Shown here piece by piece: positions 13,512 to 26,164 of a stretch of DNA of 64,000 nt (positions are counted from its first letter, which is position 1; the number at the start of each line of letters is the position of its first letter). The notes under the pieces are model-generated. The model saw only the letters and a list, made by a program, of their open reading frames with translations, was not told the DNA's origin and ran no database searches. Origin of the DNA: Paulownia fortunei (taxonomy: Eukaryota; Streptophyta; Magnoliopsida; Lamiales; Paulowniaceae); assembly GCA_019321725.1 (NCBI GenBank), contig CM033110.1:23553210-23617209 (forward strand), given 5' to 3'. A program made the translations under genes and the position numbers.

Positions 13512-13519
13512 TTATATAA
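13512..13519 (-). promoter_or_regulatory. Candidate TATA box of the alpha-dioxygenase gene
   Basis: On the minus strand the sequence reads TTATATAA about 56 bases before the ATG at 13456. That would give a leader of roughly 25-30 bases. Position and sequence fit a plant TATA box; no transcript start is known. Confidence 0.5.
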
Positions 13520-14899
13520 ACCAAGGGCTAGTATGAAAAACGACAAAAGAAAATGTAATTTGCATGTATCTTAATGACAAAATAGGGGACCAATAGCTGC
13601 TAATGCTCAGAAAAGTCCTATCTGATCCTATGTTTTTCCAGGACATGTCAAAATACAATAGCAATCAATAAGCATATCATATTTTGATATATTTGATGAT
13701 CACTTAATCTCAATAACCAAAAATATACTTTTGTTTTTTTAGCGTCAAGAAAATAAAATAGCACTTGGGTTTGCATATGTGCTACTGCTAACTCCAAGTT
13801 CATTTAATTAATTTGTGAACCGCTGAACTCATTTGAGCTTAATTATATACCACTCCTTCCATCATATTCAGTTTAACTAAATACAAAATATCCGATGGGA
13901 ATTGAAAAAGTAAAATTTTTGTGTAGGTTTATAATTATTGTTATAAAAAGTAATGGTATTAAGTATATTATTATTTAAGTGATGGGGAATTTCATAGAAG
14001 AAAAAAAATTATTTTAAAATATAAAATTTTATTTTGTAATAATTTAAAAATAAAATAAGGAGATGAATATGGCGCAAAAGGAAGTAATAAATGTTGTACT
14101 AGAAAAACTTTTGAGACGGATAGAACCAGCTTACGTGTTAATATCTGAGACATAGAATTCTTGACCCGTCACGTAATGCAGTTGCACGAATTAATGACGA
14201 ACCAGAATAGTGAGTAGTTGAATTTTAAAATATGCTTCTTTACTATATCAAAAAGTATGAATCCTATAATTTTAAGATCATATTGCAAAAATATGTCCGC
14301 ATCATTATTTAATAAGTGAAATACTATTTTTGACAAAAAAAAAACTATTTTAAAAATAAAATTTTATTTAGAGACGTTCCCAAAAAAAAAATAGGACAAG
14401 CAATAAATGTTGTAGTAGAGAAATTTATTGGACAAATAGAACCAGCTTACGTGTTAATATTTTAAGAGACAGAATTTTTAAACCGTCAACTCGTACAGTT
14501 GCACGAGTTAATGACACACGTTTTTTTTCATTAAACAATTTTTTTTTATTGAAAACGATTTCACTACTTTTATTTCATAATGTTAAATGACGTACTTAAT
14601 CCCAAGCAGATACGAATTTGATTTCCAGCATTATTGGATTCATTGAAATAGCATTAGCCATTAGGCTCAATCAGGATAATGAAATCCAACTGCCTGGGCT
14701 CACAATATTAACGCTGAAGTTCCGACTCATAAAAAAAGAAGACCTCATCAAGGTTGATAGGCAATTTTCAAACTTAGGTTTGTTGCAGAGTGTTGCGAAG
14801 TCCCTCCTTTGTTCATTTGTTGAGGGGAACACATCGAGTCCGGTTCATGAATAGTACGAGCTACATGAATTGATTTTCAGTATCTAAATTAGGTTTTTA

Positions 14900-16080
14900 T
14901 TGTGTCTAATTGACAAAACTCAACCCAAGTACTAGCCTACCGAAGCCTAGATCCAATTTAAAATTGACCTTGGTTCAGAACCGGCCCAAACCCATCACGA
15001 ACCAACTATTATATTTTATATATTATAATTATATATTTATATTATTTTAACAAAATAAACATTCTTGTTCTCAAACAAATTCAACACAAGACCTATACAA
15101 GAAGAAAAAAGGTTTATACCACTAAACTAATCTTAATTATATTGAAATGTTATCTCAAAATATATATATTGACAAAACATGTATCAAATAAATTTAGGGT
15201 AATCATCGTTTAAAAACTAATATAAAATCTTAAAATAATACATTTAAAATAATCAACTAAATAATTATATACTAGTTATATCAAAGATAATTTATAAGAT
15301 AAGAACATAAATTTAGAATAATATAATTGTAAGTATAATAAACTTAGAAAGTAAGTTTATTAATAACAAAATAAAATAATATTGAATATAATAAACTAAA
15401 TTAAATCATGAAAATTAAATATAAACTTAAAATGTAAGTTTATTAATAATAAAATAAAATAGTATTAAATATAATAAATTAAATTAAATCATGAATATTA
15501 AAATATAAACTTAAAATAAATATATACTAATCAATTTATCAAATGAAAAACCAACATCTCAATTTGGTATAACTTGATTGTCAAATAAAAGTAAAGTATA
15601 GTAATTATATAAATAATTCACAAGATAAAAACTTAAATTTATAATAATAAACTCAAAATAATAAAATAATGATTAAATCTAAATTTTAGAATTATATACA
15701 TTCAATAATAAATTTTAAAATTTTAAAATTTAATTTTAGGATATAACTAATCTTAAAATATAATTTAGAGTAATAAATAAAATTTACAAATTTAATATTA
15801 TGATATAAAATATACATATGAATTTGTTAAAAAAAAAAATCCATAAACTCAACTCATAGGTCCAACTCGTGTAACCCGCTTCAGGCCCGGGGCCGACCCA
15901 CTAGCACTGGATTAGTGGGCCGAGATAAGCTTAGCTTTCAAAAAATTTATTCAATCCGGCCCGAACCAATTCAGAACCGAGCCTGGGCTTAAGCGGCCCA
16001 CCTCCCAAGTGGGCTTACACAGGCCTGGACCTGTCCAGCCTAAATCGGCCCATTTGACAACTCCAGCGACCCATATCATT
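14900..16080. mobile_element. Possible degraded transposon remnant
   Basis: Two GC-richer patches rich in GGCCC/GGGCC words (about 14930-15000 and 15870-16060) flank about 850 bases of extreme AT content. The right edge contains GCCCATTTGACAACTCC, a word resembling ends of plant hAT-like repeats as I remember them. The left edge has TTGACAAAACTC. No clear target duplication was found, so limits and class are uncertain. Confidence 0.35.
15338..15502. repeat. Tandem duplication of an ~82-bp AT-rich unit
   Basis: Two adjacent copies (about 15338-15419 and 15421-15502), each starting ATAAACTTA, passing through AAGTTTATTAATAA and ending near TTAAATCATGAA. They differ at only a few positions. Confidence 0.8.
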
Positions 16081-16221
16081 TACAATTTCTGAACTATATA
16101 GTGAGCCGTCCACCCCAAGTATACAATAGCTATTTATCATTGTTTGTAATTTACTATAATATTCTAATAACTAGATACGGATAAATTAGATACACATGGT
16201 TGTTTCCTTCTGGACATTTAA

Positions 16222-18895
16222 TCAACTCTTTTGCGAGACTTCCGTTTTGTAGCTTTGTAACAAGGGATACTTTTGTGTTGTGGACGACTCCAAGTCGCTA
16301 GTGTCAACAACAAATTCGCCCAACTCCTCTTTCGCTTTGCCCCACATTACCGTATAGAATCCCATGGCTATTATTGTTGCTCCAATGATGCTGTCACACA
16401 ATTTTGTTTAGGGAAACAATGAGAGATGCATAATTAAGACCGTGTTAATCACTAGTACAAACTACATTTGTTTAGAGAATGTTGCAGGGGTGGTGCCGGG
16501 TGGGGGGTGAAGGGATGTTTTCGGGGTAATTAAGTACCTTCCAAGATAAAGAGTGTCACCCAGAATAATAACTCCCATGGCTGCGGCTATGGCGATTGAC
16601 AGTGGCTTAAACATAGCCACATAGACGGGCCCCCTCAAGTGCAAGGCCCATGTGTGAACAGCATTATTAAGGCAACAACCAAAAACTCCCTAAGCATTAG
16701 ATTAGATTGGGAGATAGTTAGAGAACATGTAATTGACTGATTATAACTAAAAAGCATTGGACAAACATTTTGACCACTTACCGAGCATAAGATAGAGGCC
16801 AAAGCAATATTAGGTCTGATTCTCCATTTACTGGAGTCTGGTTCTGCAAAAAATCCTACAACAGCAGCTAGAATGCTCACACAAGAGGTGTAGAAGAAGA
16901 CCAGTGTCAATTCTGCAGGGTATTCTTTCATAATATGCGTCTACATGGAAGTTATAAACCGAAGAGAATTAAGAAAGTTAGTTTTAGGAAACCAAAATTA
17001 AGAATGGGATATTCATAAATTCTGTAATTGGGGTTGGGGGTGTATGTCACCTGAATAATGTACCAAACAGGCACCAGAAAATATTCGACTGCGAGAAACA
17101 GACTGCCAATCATCCAGTTTGATTGCGATGAGTGAAGTGATTGATGCAGTGAAACAGGAGAGGAGCGAGCGGTATTAATGCTTGGACCTTTGTAAAGTGT
17201 TACTATAAATGCTCCTGATATAGAGACAATAGTGCCAGCAACTTTAGCCCGGCTGCTTGTGCTTGATAATGCTAACTTTTCCATCCTGCAGAAATATTCC
17301 CAAACAATTTTAAGAATAGCCCCCTTATCAGCTACGAAAAGAAAACAGATTGCACTGCATTTACAAGTTAAAGCTAGGAAGGGATGTTTACAAACAAAGG
17401 CAATTAATAAGGGAAAGAACTTTCAACGTGTTTAAGAGTGTAAATGAAATAGTTCTTTTAGTTCTGTTTTACATCTTTATGTAGCTTACATACTTGTAGC
17501 TTGTGGTACGACCAAAGTTGATGGCAAGCCTGACATTTTTTGAGTTCAAAAAATTGTTGGAGGTGGAATTGTTTTGCTGTACAGCTGAACTTAATGCAGC
17601 TCTGAAGGAACCAATTTTTCCAGGTACCATGCCCATAGCTTGATGCTAGATTGCTAACCCTTCTATCAGTCCGGATTACCCTGTTTCAGCCACTAACATT
17701 TGGACAAGCTGTCTAAAACTTAATTTAGTTATCTTTTTCCTTTTCTTCTTTTTCAGAATATATGATGTCAGTTCGAATGATCAACCCAGGATGTTATTCG
17801 GTCAGGATTGATACATATGATCGTTGGGTTCAGCCAAAAAACCGTAAAATCTTTCTTCTAGGAATAATAAGGGGTAAAGATGGATTGTTTTGACCTTCAT
17901 CTTATGTAGCTTAAATTATCGAAAGGTTTTGGACGAAGCCACGTATTTTCTTTGATTTTAGTTTTGTTCCTTATTAGTCAGGAGTTAAGATTGAGTTGCA
18001 CAGCTGCATCCACGACCCCATTTGACTGACAAGGTCGCACCATACAAAAACACAGCATATCAGATATAAGTCCGAGCAACTATTAGTGCTTAGTTCGACG
18101 TAACGCATTAACATTATTGAGGGAAAGTGCAAGTTGCGCAACCGGCAAGATAAGGAGAAAAGGACAAAAACAGGATGGCGACTAAATTAAGAAAATGCAA
18201 AAAAAAAGGTAAAGTGAAGGACCTGAAAATGATGGCAAGCACGAAAGTAAAAGCAGGAGCCAGGTTGCTCATGGCTGAAGCAAGGGTCGGAGAACCGTAA
18301 TTGATCCCTGTATACCCCATTATCTGCGATGTGTACCTAACAAAAAACAGACATCAATTGATTTGTTTTGATGAATTAATTTTGATTTGATGTAAAGTCA
18401 ACTTTCGATCACACAAGAATTGATTACTATTGAACCAATACTCACTCACCCCACGACTCCGAGGAAAAAAATCTTGAGCAGTATGGAGAAATTTAACGAA
18501 GGCAGAACCCGTGATCTGCCACAATTCAAATCAAAATAATCATCAAAATTTCATACAATTAATCAACTATATATCATCATCAGAAGCAAAATAATAAGCT
18601 GAGATTGAAAGTTTTGAACATTTCTTGTTTTTCTTTCGTGTTGGTTCTTTTTGGGAGGGAAGCAGCGAGAGAAGAGAGCGGACCGGCGGGAGAAGAAAGG
18701 CGAGGGGAGGAGAACAAAGGCAGCGATGGCGTAGGCGTAGACGACGAAGACGTGGCGGCTCATGCCGTGGCGCGTGGCGAGTTTGAAGAGAGTGTTGAGG
18801 CCGACGTTAGTGCACTCCATGGCTACCATGGCCGCGAATGGCAGCACTTCTCTGTAGCAGTACCTCCTGTGATCTCCTGCTCCTCCTCTTGCCAT
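16222..18895 (-). CDS. WAT1-related (UMAMIT/EamA) transporter, copy 1
   Basis: Member of the DMT superfamily with two EamA units and about ten membrane helices. Relatives move amino acids or auxin across plasma or vacuolar membranes; the substrate here is unknown. Exons: 18684-18895, 18450-18515, 18223-18336, 17051-17285, 16782-16940, 16538-16689, 16222-16390; total 1107 nt, 368 aa. All splice sites are GT-AG and the phases match the other five copies. Exon 1 starts [20 protein letters not shown]. Exon 4 opens with [18 protein letters not shown], exon 5 has the [13 protein letters not shown] block, exon 6 the [20 protein letters not shown] block, exon 7 the [13 protein letters not shown] end and a polar tail. 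It is the most divergent copy: helix 2 ends in [14 protein letters not shown], where the others carry a FHR/CHR turn. No lesion seen. Confidence 0.92.
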
Positions 18896-20979
18896 TTGCC
18901 TTCTCAGCTTCTCTCTCTTTCTCTCTCTGCGTGTGTCTGACTATCGTGTTGCTGGCACACGCAATATTTAAGCAAGATTGGATTTAATTAATGTAATACT
19001 GTGGAGTGTGGAGTATGCCATTGGGAGTCAGGAACCACGACAAAGTTGAAAATAGATCCCAGTTAACTTATGGGAACAGTAACATAAATATTATTTTCTT
19101 CTCTTTCCTCCCATTTGATTTTTTTTTTTTTATAATTCAAATATCCAATTTCGTCGAACTAATCATTCACGTCCAAAATACCTGCCTCTATCACTCTGAA
19201 GGGATAAATAACGAAATATGATTTAACGAACTCTCAAATTTTTTAATTTTATATTATATGTTATGTTACGTATTGTATATATAATACTACAATGATAATT
19301 CCAAACTGTCCATTTTCATTCATTTAGTGCAAAATATTTGCAAATACTATATTTTCAGATATTTTCAGATACAATCAATCATGGGCCCATGTTACAATTA
19401 TACATTTGTCTTTATATACTTCCTATTTGTTTCAAAATTTAAAGTTTTAAGTGCGTTTTATGTTTGAAAGGAGTATTGCCACGTTGTTACTTAATAATCT
19501 GTGTACATTTGTAAAGAATAAGTTGTCATTTTAAATGAAGTTAGTAGATGTCCTAATAAAGCAACATAATTGGTGTTTTATTTTTTCTTTTAACTTCAGA
19601 CAGACAAAAAAGATATATTTAGGTTGGTATTGTTTCTAATGGTTGGTGACAGTGACGTATAGGCCGGTGAGGATTTGCGCTCAGTTAAGATATCGTCTCG
19701 TATGTAGTATAACAAAACATAGTGCCTGCCTAATCATAATAAATTTCTTCAATCAAATCAACTTATCATAATTAGAGGGGAAAAAACAAAAGAGTTTAAA
19801 CAATATGTATAAAAAAGAAAAGAGTTAATTACACTTCTTATTCTTAATAAGCCCCAATATTCCAAATCTCTATATAATTACAATTATTCATTGTAGTGGG
19901 ACTATGTGTTAAAATATCATATCCAATCAAAGTATATAACACAATTAACTCCATACTAAATAACACAATTGACTACTTAGAAATTGAGTTCAAGCATCAC
20001 AACCACACAACACATGCATTTTTCCCACGCATATCATCAATTCTTTTCTCCTATTATTGCACATTTTGTCCTTAAAATTTATTTTTCCCTTATGATTTTA
20101 CAATTTATGTTTTTGATTATTTTTTATTATTCCAATATCACCCAAAGAAAGGAAACGAAAAAAAAAATTGTTGTTCCTCGTGCAAAATTATTGAGTACCT
20201 AAGGGCAAGATAGGCTGATTTGAATGAGAATTGTCCGTTGATAACAAGACAGCATGACAATGAAGAACTAATAGTTTCTGCTTTTCAGTATATACTATGG
20301 TACAATTTCAGACTTTCAGATAATCTTACTCCATATGCATAATTATTTGCTCCCTCTTTCTAATTTTCTTCTGTCGCATCCTCTTTCGTAGTGCTCAAGA
20401 GTCATGGTTTTGCGTGTGGGATTCTACGTCCCTCCGTCAAATTCTATCTCCAATCCTCAATATAAAACAACTTTGGTTGTGATGTGTGTGTGTGTGTTTA
20501 TATCTGCATTGTATATTTCACCTGATGGAGACGTGAAAAAATTACACTATTTGCTCTCTGTAAATGAACCAATCTTTGTCACTAATACACGACTTAATCA
20601 CTTAATATAGTCCCTGATTCGACCCCAAACCAACCACTTCCACAAATAAAGTTTAAATTTAATTATCACATTCTTAATGGTTCGACAATCGGTACCCACT
20701 AATTTGTATCAACAACAACGACAACAATTATGTTGGAGAAAGTGACATGGTAATGCGATTATTTACTTTACTATAACTGAATGCGACATAAACAGTAGAA
20801 GAAAAATACTTTGTAATAGCCAGAACCAGAATTGTGGCCATCACAAAATAAAAATGGCAGGAACTTAAAATTTACTTACAAGAAAACTTAGTAGTAAAAG
20901 AATCCCAAGGGTTATTCTATGTTTATCTTTTGAGGTAACAAAAATTATTCTTCTCTAAAGATTGAAGGTGTGTTTGTTG
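18896..20979. other. Spacer between WAT1 copies 1 and 2
   Basis: Contains the CT-rich leader and promoter of copy 1 (AT-rich TTAAATAT about 70 bases upstream on the minus strand) and the 3' flank of copy 2. Frames at 19984-20202 and 20404-20610 look like translated AT-rich spacer. No gene is supported. Confidence 0.5.
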
Positions 20980-23571
20980 CTATGCACCTGCATGGTCCTT
21001 TAAGAGGGGTGCAGTTGAATTTGGTGATGATTCCACATCAGACCCTTCGGATTTGTCACCAATCTCTTCTTTCGTCTTCCCCCAAACCACGGTGTAAAAA
21101 CCCGTAGATATAATTATGGATCCAATGATACTACAAATTAAATCAGAAATAAAATATTCAGCTTTTTTACTTTCATCTTCCCGTGTTAGCTGGTTACTCA
21201 TGAACCAAATCAAGTGTGCATAAGAAATTAGGCAAAGTTACCAGCCAAGATAGAGTGTGTCACCAAGGAGAATTACTCCCATAATAGCTGCAATGGCGAT
21301 GGTCATTGGCAAGAACAGCGCAACGTAAACAGGACCCTTAACGTGTAATCCCCATGTGTGAACCAGGATACTGAGTCCTGTCCCCAGTGTTCCCTGATTA
21401 AGACAAGAACTGAAATTATCATCAGTGTACACTGAGTATATTTGCATTATTCTTGAAAAAATTTGAGATACTGGCTGTTCATGCTCTGTTTCTGAAAGTT
21501 TTACTCGGTAAACCATTTATGTTTCATCTTCTGTTGCAAATATAGCATTAAAAGTTGTAGTCCTTAGTCCTCACCGCATATAGAATGGAAATCAGGCGTA
21601 CATCAGGCTTCACTTTCCACGCATTAAAATTTGGTTCTGTGATTAGACAATCGGCTAGAGATAAGATGCTGCAAGACACATTGTAGAAAAAGACTAACAA
21701 CATTTCTGCGGGGTACTCCTTGATAACTTTAGCCTGCCAAGATAGTTCAACGAGATCTTGATACACATGGATATGAAAACTTTTTGTGTTCATGTACTAG
21801 AAAATTCAGATTTTAACAGAAATAGTTCTAAACCAGAGATCCAAATTTGCTTTATAAAAATCCTAAGTTTGATGGATTAGAAATGTCCTATTAATTAAAA
21901 GAAAGAAAGCCAAGATTTGTTGATTTAGTGTACCTGATAAGTATACCAAATAGAGACTATGATGTACTCAGCTGCGAGGGCAACACCTCCTGCTATCCAA
22001 TTCGACTGAACAGAAACTTCATGTAATGAAATGGGAACTGGAGGGGATTCATGGACACGGCTTCTTATGATGGCTGGCCCCTTATAAAGCACAACTATAA
22101 ATGCTCCTGCTATTGACAAAACTGTGCCGATGATCTTGGCCTGGCTACTTGAACTTAGTAATTCTATCTTCTCCATCCTAACATATATACAAGAAAAGAA
22201 TATGAAGTTAAACTAAAAGATCTAATTTGATGACAAAATTACCAAATTCAATATTCATCAAAACTCCAGATAAAAGTAAAAGTGCATTAAAATAGTGACT
22301 AGACAACTTCTTTTAAGATCTTATTTGTTCCTTACATAATTGAATCGAACAATTTGCCCACATGTAGCAAACAAGCCTTAAGGACACTGTCATATATATA
22401 AACAACATAGAAAAAAAAAAATGAAAGAATTAATTAATTTTGCTTGCAGATTAAAATTGAAGAGTGCGAAGAGGGCTTTTTTTTTTTTTCCTTTTATTGT
22501 AAAATCAGACGGGCAACAAATGGTTAGATGACTGCTCTATTGAATACATTAAGAAAGTTATATTTGATTCGTTTCAAATGAAGTAACCATATATTGCTTT
22601 CTGCCACCACAATATTCATTTTTAATTCGGTATCTTGACTTAAAATTTTATGATTTTATTTGAAATGACTATTTTCTTTGGGGGGATGTTTGTTCAATCG
22701 ACTAAGATGCTGGTTGGGGGAGATGATATAAAAATATAAGCATGGCAGGAAGGTGATATCTTTGTAATCCAGAAAGAATGCCATTTCACATTCATTCAGT
22801 AGTTTTGCAAAAATTTAATCGGGAAGTGAAAAGGGGTGGGGTTTTTGGAAATGTGGCCACAGAAGGAACTTTGCCTTTTTAAATGTGGCCGCCAGGTATG
22901 GAGCCTCTGATTAAACAGTGGCCACAAAAAGCAATACTCCATGGAAGCCCGGAAAAGAAAGAAAATTTGAAAAACAAATAGGAAGAAGAAAAAGAATGAA
23001 GGAACCTGAAGAGAATGGCAAGAATGAAAGTCGTAGCAGGGGTGAGATTGCTCATGGCTGAACCAAGAGTTGGACTGCTGAAAGCGATGCCTATATTCCC
23101 AAGATATTGCCCTACAAACCTGCAACCACCGCACCAATTTATATAAGTCTAATGCAGAAACAATTAATCAAAAATATTTTGCTATAGTATCAACTCACCC
23201 TAGAGCCCCAAGCAAGAAAAATTTGAACAGAAGGCCAATGGTCAATGGAGGAAGCTGTGTCTTTCTGCACCCACCATATGTCGTGTACAAAAAACGAGAA
23301 AAGCTTTAGAGAGTTGTTTAAGAGGAATATATACATTGATAGTGAAGGAGTGAATTAATGTTAGGGGAATTAACCTGTGGAAAATGTAGGAAAGAGGGAT
23401 GAGAACAAGAGCAGAAATGGCGTAAGAATAGAGCATGAAAATGTGGTAGCTCAAACCCTTTGAAACCGCGGCTTTGTAGACGGTGCTACTTCCCACCGTC
23501 GTGCATTCAGCCACCACCATTGCCGCAAACGGAAGTACTTCCCGGTAACAGTAGTTTCTTCCCCTCGCCAT
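20980..23571 (-). CDS. WAT1-related (UMAMIT/EamA) transporter, copy 2
   Basis: Two EamA halves, about ten helices, substrate unknown. Exons: 23375-23571, 23199-23264, 23006-23119, 21934-22177, 21575-21733, 21242-21393, 20980-21130; total 1083 nt, 360 aa, all in phase. I chose the ATG at 23571 ([15 protein letters not shown]) because it aligns with the other copies; an in-frame Met six codons upstream would only add a short tail. Landmarks are GQYLGNIGIAFSSPTLGSAM in exon 3, [18 protein letters not shown] in exon 4, KEYPAEMLLVFFYNVSCS in exon 5, [16 protein letters not shown] in exon 6, and [16 protein letters not shown] plus an acidic, serine-rich tail ending LLKDHAGA. The exon 4 loop between the two halves contains a PPVPISLHE stretch unique to this copy. 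Intact. Confidence 0.93.
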
Positions 23572-23799
23572 CCCTGTTCTCGCGCACACACTCGCTTTGT
23601 CTGAAAAACAGTGGTTAATTATGGTGGGCTTCTCTTAAAATGCAAAAACAAATGGAGAGGAGGGAAATATATCCAATGGGAATTTACTTTGGCTTCCAAA
23701 AATCACTCTAAAAAAATTTCCACTATTTACTATTTACATTGGGTTCCAAAAATCACCATAAAATACAAATGAGTGTAATGTATTATATAAAACACTAAT

Positions 23800-24030
23800 T
23801 GAATTGAAGGAATTAGAAATTAAGGATTTTGAATTCATCTTAATAAACTTATTGAATATATTTGAATAATTTCAAGTTATACTAAATTTCAAAAAAAATT
23901 AGTGCTCATTTGAACTATTTTTAAATATTATAGTGAATTCTAAATGTCACTAATATTATAGTAATTTTAAATTTTTAGTCCCAATTTTTTCTTCAAATTA
24001 AATTTTTTTCATCCAAACGTAACTTGAAAT
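23800..24030. mobile_element. MITE-like repeat, single copy
   Basis: AT-rich block dominated by GAATT/AATTC and TTGAAT words, ending near CATCCAAACG. It resembles the repeats at 43449-44110 and 52400-52632. Ends and target duplication are not clear. Confidence 0.4.
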
Positions 24031-24139
24031 TAATTTTCGATATGAAACATATCACTCGTGCGGTCCGACTTTTGTTTCAATTTAATGTTTTATTTTATAT
24101 TTTATTTTATAAATTCACACCAAGTGTATAAAATATTTT

Positions 24140-24141
<2 letters not shown>

Positions 24142-24171
<30 letters not shown>
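24142..24171. repeat. (TA)n microsatellite
   Basis: About 15 TA units in spacer DNA. Confidence 0.9.
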
Positions 24172-24174
<3 letters not shown>

Positions 24175-26164
24175 AAATATAAAACATTATATAGAAGAAA
24201 ATTTCTGAACTTATCACAGATGTGCATATGGAAAATCTTGATTTCGCCACTTCTAATATTTTATCTAAGGTGTGACCACACGACTTGGGTCGCTGATTGT
24301 CCTATCAAAGAATTCAAGAGGCCCGGAAATAAGAATCAACATAATTATGCTCTTTCATTATTAATATTATTATTTTTATTTATTTATTTATTTTTGTGGT
24401 TTTGTATTCTTTGAATCAATTTGTGTGGTTTTCAACTAATTACAATCACTTAGTTAGAATCTTTAGTTTTGTCTTCTTCTGTTTTATGCTTCACTTACAT
24501 GAATCACTTCCGCTAACTAGTTTTTGGAATATTATTTGCACATTTATTTGAAATTTGAAGATATTAAAATGATAATCTAAAAAAAAACAGAAAAGAAATT
24601 CGAGCAACTGACCTACAGTTCTTTCCTCGTGCCGTGTCTCATCTGGGGGCATCAGAGTCCCACCACCCCACCCAAAACTAGCCCCATCGCTTGCTTTTGT
24701 CTCTTCTTTCTTTTAATGGGATGTATATATATATATATAGCATCCTAAATTTAAATTTAATTCTTTTTAAGTAAATAAACGTAATAAATTTAAGCCAAAA
24801 ATTACTTGATCTAGTGGATAATACAGATAAAATTAGTTAGTGACAGTTGAATTTTTTGGGTGATTTGGCATGTTCAATTTATTTTTATTTTTGTTTTTAA
24901 TTATTGTGCTACCTTCAAATTAAACTTTTTTGTATTTGACTCTTGAAAAATTAGTAAGGATAATATTGGTATGCATAGCATAAATGTATCCTCCAAATTT
25001 AACTGAAAATATACCCACGAGTCCCACGAGGGACCTGGTAATTGTTTATTATTGAAAGACGAAAAGACTAACAAATTTTGGAAATATTATATTCATAGTT
25101 TATCTGTTTATCTTAGGTTAATTAATTAAAGATATGGTTAAGTTCATTAAATTACTGAAAGCAACTGGGCTGTAGGCTTTGATTTGAGACGCACCCATAA
25201 TAAATTGCACTAATGTACGAAAGTACCCTTAAGATTGGATAAAATACCAGTAATATCTTTTAACATCTTGATATTTTTGTAAAATATCAAAATTAGGATA
25301 CTGGTTTTTAACCACAACTAATTTTTTTTTTTTGACTAAATGTTATTTTCTTGTGTTTTTAAGTCTTAAAGAAAAATTCTTATCAACCAACATTATTAAT
25401 AGTAGTAATAACATGGTTAAAATATCTCATTAATTGCCATATACATGAAAAATGGAAAATTTCATCTAACTAAAAAATTTAGTTTTATTTTCAGTTTTTA
25501 GGAAAAATCTTTTGGGTTGCTCAATTATTTGCAAATTAATCACTTCTAAATTTCGGAAGTTGATCAACCACACAAATTAGGTAATTTATGAATTAAAAGG
25601 TAACTGATTTTTGACTCATTATCTAAGTGGATTTATAAGCCTTCACACATACATTCATAGAAAAAAAATATTTACACTATCATGTATAATTCAATGATAC
25701 ACATCATATAGATTTTATATATTTATTACACTATTTGATGTTATGTACTAGGCAAATGCCACTAGTGATATACTTAATCTTAATCCTTGTGGCATTATTT
25801 CTGCAACTATTAATCTATCACAATATCATATTTTTAAATTAATATATTTTTATACATAAAATTATTAAATTTTAAAAATTTGTTCCCCTTGAAAAATTAA
25901 AAATATTTTTTTAAAAAATAAATCTCGATCCTGACTCCATAATGATGACTAAAGTATTAAATATCTCGTCCCATGCACAATTACAAACCTCAATCTTTAA
26001 TTTTTCATAAGCGAAGAAATAGAAATGTGATAAAAGCATAATTTCATTCATTAACAAAAATAAATACTAACAAATTAGAAAATTGGCCCTCTGCTGTTAG
26101 ATCTCTTCAAAAATATAAAAGATTAACAAATTTTCTGCAGTACTGGGCACCATTTGCACTTGCA

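Larger units (their letters stand above)
13457..16221. other. Promoter side of alpha-DOX and repeat-rich spacer
   Basis: Holds the alpha-DOX promoter, then very AT-rich DNA with a tandem duplication (15338-15502) and GC-rich repeat-like patches at about 14930-15000 and 15870-16060. The frame at 14618-14854 shows no domain. No gene is supported. Confidence 0.5.
23572..26164. other. Spacer between WAT1 copies 2 and 3
   Basis: AT-rich, with a MITE-like repeat near 23800-24030 and a TA microsatellite at 24142-24171. The frame at 24058-24414 runs through the TA repeat and is not coding-like. No gene is supported. Confidence 0.5.

Noticed and set aside
24058..24414. 118-codon + strand frame
   Set aside because: Runs through a TA microsatellite; translation is repetitive Ile/Tyr.
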